Assembly: GCA_900539255.1 (NCBI GenBank)
Contig: UQBJ01000040.1
Coordinates: 1-14,610 of the forward strand
DNA from: an uncultured Campylobacter sp.
GTDB lineage: Bacteria > Campylobacterota > Campylobacteria > Campylobacterales > Campylobacteraceae
DNA: 14,610 nucleotides
Reading direction: 5' to 3'
How positions within the stretch are numbered: position 1 is the stretch's first letter; the number at the start of each line of letters is the position of its first letter. Shown here in pieces: positions 13,906 to 14,610 of this stretch. The position numbers and the translations under genes were made by a program. The notes under the pieces were generated by a model, which searched no databases, was not told where the DNA came from, and saw nothing but the letters and a program-made list of their open reading frames with translations.

Positions 13906-14533
13906 TTACGCCCCCCTTGCTTTTAAGCAAAATCTCTCCGCGCCTTGTGTCGATGAAACCCTCGTTTTTTAGCTCTTTAAGCACCTTTGCTACGGCTTCT
14001 CTTGCGCTTCCTATGTTGCTGGCGATATTTTCTTGGCTCGTTCGCACCACGCCATTTTGCGCATTTGCGTGCAAAAACTTCAAAATCCGCTCTTTTAGGC
14101 TCTTAAACGCCACATCGCCCAGCGTGTCCAAAGACTGCTTAAAGCGCTTTGACATAAGCAAGGCGTTAAAGCCCATTATGCTTGCGTTGCTCGCGCAAAG
14201 TGCTTGATAATCGCTATCTTTAAGCGTGAAAATCTCACAATCCTCCACAAATTCAAACATCACTTCATCTTGAATGTGCGCCATAAAACTCGTTGAAAGT
14301 ATGCAGCACTCGGCATTTGTCATATAAAAAATAGTAATTTCCTTGCCATTTTCAGCCACGCTAAAAACCCGCACGCGCCCGCTTAGCACGCGAAAAAAGC
14401 CAAGCTCATCAGCGTATTTGCGCTCATTTTTCTCAAAGCGCACAAAACGCCCCTTTTGCTCTAAAACCGCTAAACTCTTTTCATCGCCTTTGATTTGGGC
14501 GTTGATTTTTTTGATAAATTCTACCTTTTGCAT
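13892..14533 (-). CDS. Crp/Fnr-family transcriptional regulator, probable master of the local regulon
   Basis: A 213-residue activator with an N-terminal effector domain (about 1-125), a dimer helix, and a C-terminal winged helix-turn-helix (TSQENIASNIGSAREAVAKVLKELKNEG, about 165-192; described here in two parts: TSQENIASNIGS then AREAVAKVLKEL). The jelly-roll core shows FFRVLSGRVRVFSVAENGKE. There is no N-terminal FNR-type four-cysteine cluster and no clear cAMP pocket. Adjacent Cys76-Cys77 in AECCILSTSF, plus Cys99 and Cys113, could be redox- or sulfane-sulfur-sensitive. I choose the ATG at 14533, preceded by GGGGG; an upstream in-frame codon at 14596 would translate the operator. The GTAAC-N3-GTTAC site 24 bases upstream, repeated before three other units, makes it the best candidate to bind them. 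Confidence 0.85.
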   Translation of the reverse strand: MQKVEFIKKINAQIKGDEKSLAVLEQKGRFVRFEKNERKYADELGFFRVLSGRVRVFSVAENGKEITIFYMTNAECCILSTSFMAHIQDEVMFEFVEDCEIFTLKDSDYQALCASNASIMGFNALLMSKRFKQSLDTLGDVAFKSLKERILKFLHANAQNGVVRTSQENIASNIGSAREAVAKVLKELKNEGFIDTRRGEILLKSKGGVNAGF

Positions 14534-14610
14534 TTTGCCCCCATTTTCGTGTAATAAAGTTACACAGCACCATTTTTGTTTTTGCAATAATAGCACAAAA
14601 ATTTAAAGGA
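14528..14610 (+). repeat. Promoter repeat, right copy (runs to the window edge)
   Basis: Near-identical to 7657-7738 and still matching at the last base, so the repeat may continue past the window. In this copy the left end includes the start codon and second codon of the regulator gene. Confidence 0.9.
14549..14591 (+). promoter_or_regulatory. Operator 4 with a rightward promoter leaving the window
   Basis: GTGTAATAAAGTTACAC (14549-14565, centre 14557) differs from operator 1 by one base, which weakens the left arm. AATAAT at 14586-14591 is 29 bases from the centre, and AAAGGA at 14605-14610 is a ribosome site for a gene whose ATG would lie a few bases beyond the window. On the opposite strand the same site lies 24 bases before the regulator start, so it could also mediate autoregulation; TATTAT at 14592-14587 is a possible leftward -10. 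Confidence 0.8.

Noticed and set aside
13911..13916. A six-base G run at the end of the regulator gene as a phase-variation tract
   Set aside because: It is shorter than typical switching tracts in Campylobacter and a slip would alter only the last few residues. It serves as the ribosome site of the next gene.
14534..14596. A longer start for the regulator
   Set aside because: It would translate the operator and spacer. The ATG at 14533 gives a usual family N-terminus and has a G-rich ribosome site.

Overview
The window looks like chromosomal DNA from a Campylobacter species outside the thermophilic jejuni/coli group. Evidence is the AT-rich, AAATTTAA-laden DNA, TATAAT-like -10 boxes with poor -35 boxes, AAGGA ribosome sites, and the gene order purH - DjlA-type J protein - purL on one strand. 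I recall the same order from C. jejuni (Cj0953c-Cj0955c). No rRNA, tRNA, CRISPR array, transposase or integrase was seen.

Layout. 41-775 (+): an outer-membrane beta-barrel protein. 776-1058: a gene-free stretch dense in inverted repeats. 1059-7354 (-): purL, a TerB/J-domain membrane protein, a two-gene DNA-modification module and purH. The module (an SPPY-type DNA methyltransferase behind a frameshifted, possibly restriction-related gene) sits between the J protein and purH and has its own promoter, so it looks like an insertion into a conserved block. 7512-7628 (+): an unrecognised 38-residue gene with its own promoter and a strong ribosome site.

7657-14610 is the most interesting part. Three transcription units read rightward. 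The first encodes a Tat-exported 16-cysteine Fe-S protein, an FdnI-like cytochrome b with an Asn-rich leader, and a SLAC1/TDT-type transporter. The second encodes a Tat-signal type II sulfide:quinone oxidoreductase and a small YgaP-like membrane protein. The third encodes a thioredoxin. A leftward pair, a Crp/Fnr-family regulator and a CoA-binding protein, closes the window. The same operator, GTAAC-N3-GTTAC, lies before all three rightward units. It also lies in front of the regulator gene, where it faces an unseen gene just past position 14610. In all four copies the operator centre is exactly 29 bases upstream of the first base of the -10 box, about -41, the class II Crp/Fnr activator position.

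Interpretation (inference): this is a compact, locally encoded regulon for sulfide or reactive-sulfur metabolism. The regulator activates an SQR, a thioredoxin, a possible sulfur-oxyanion exporter and an Fe-S/cytochrome b electron-transfer module that has no catalytic subunit in the window. The promoter of the Fe-S operon is an almost exact copy (67/68 bases over its main part) of the one at the right edge, so the missing partner, or a paralogous operon, probably begins just beyond the window.
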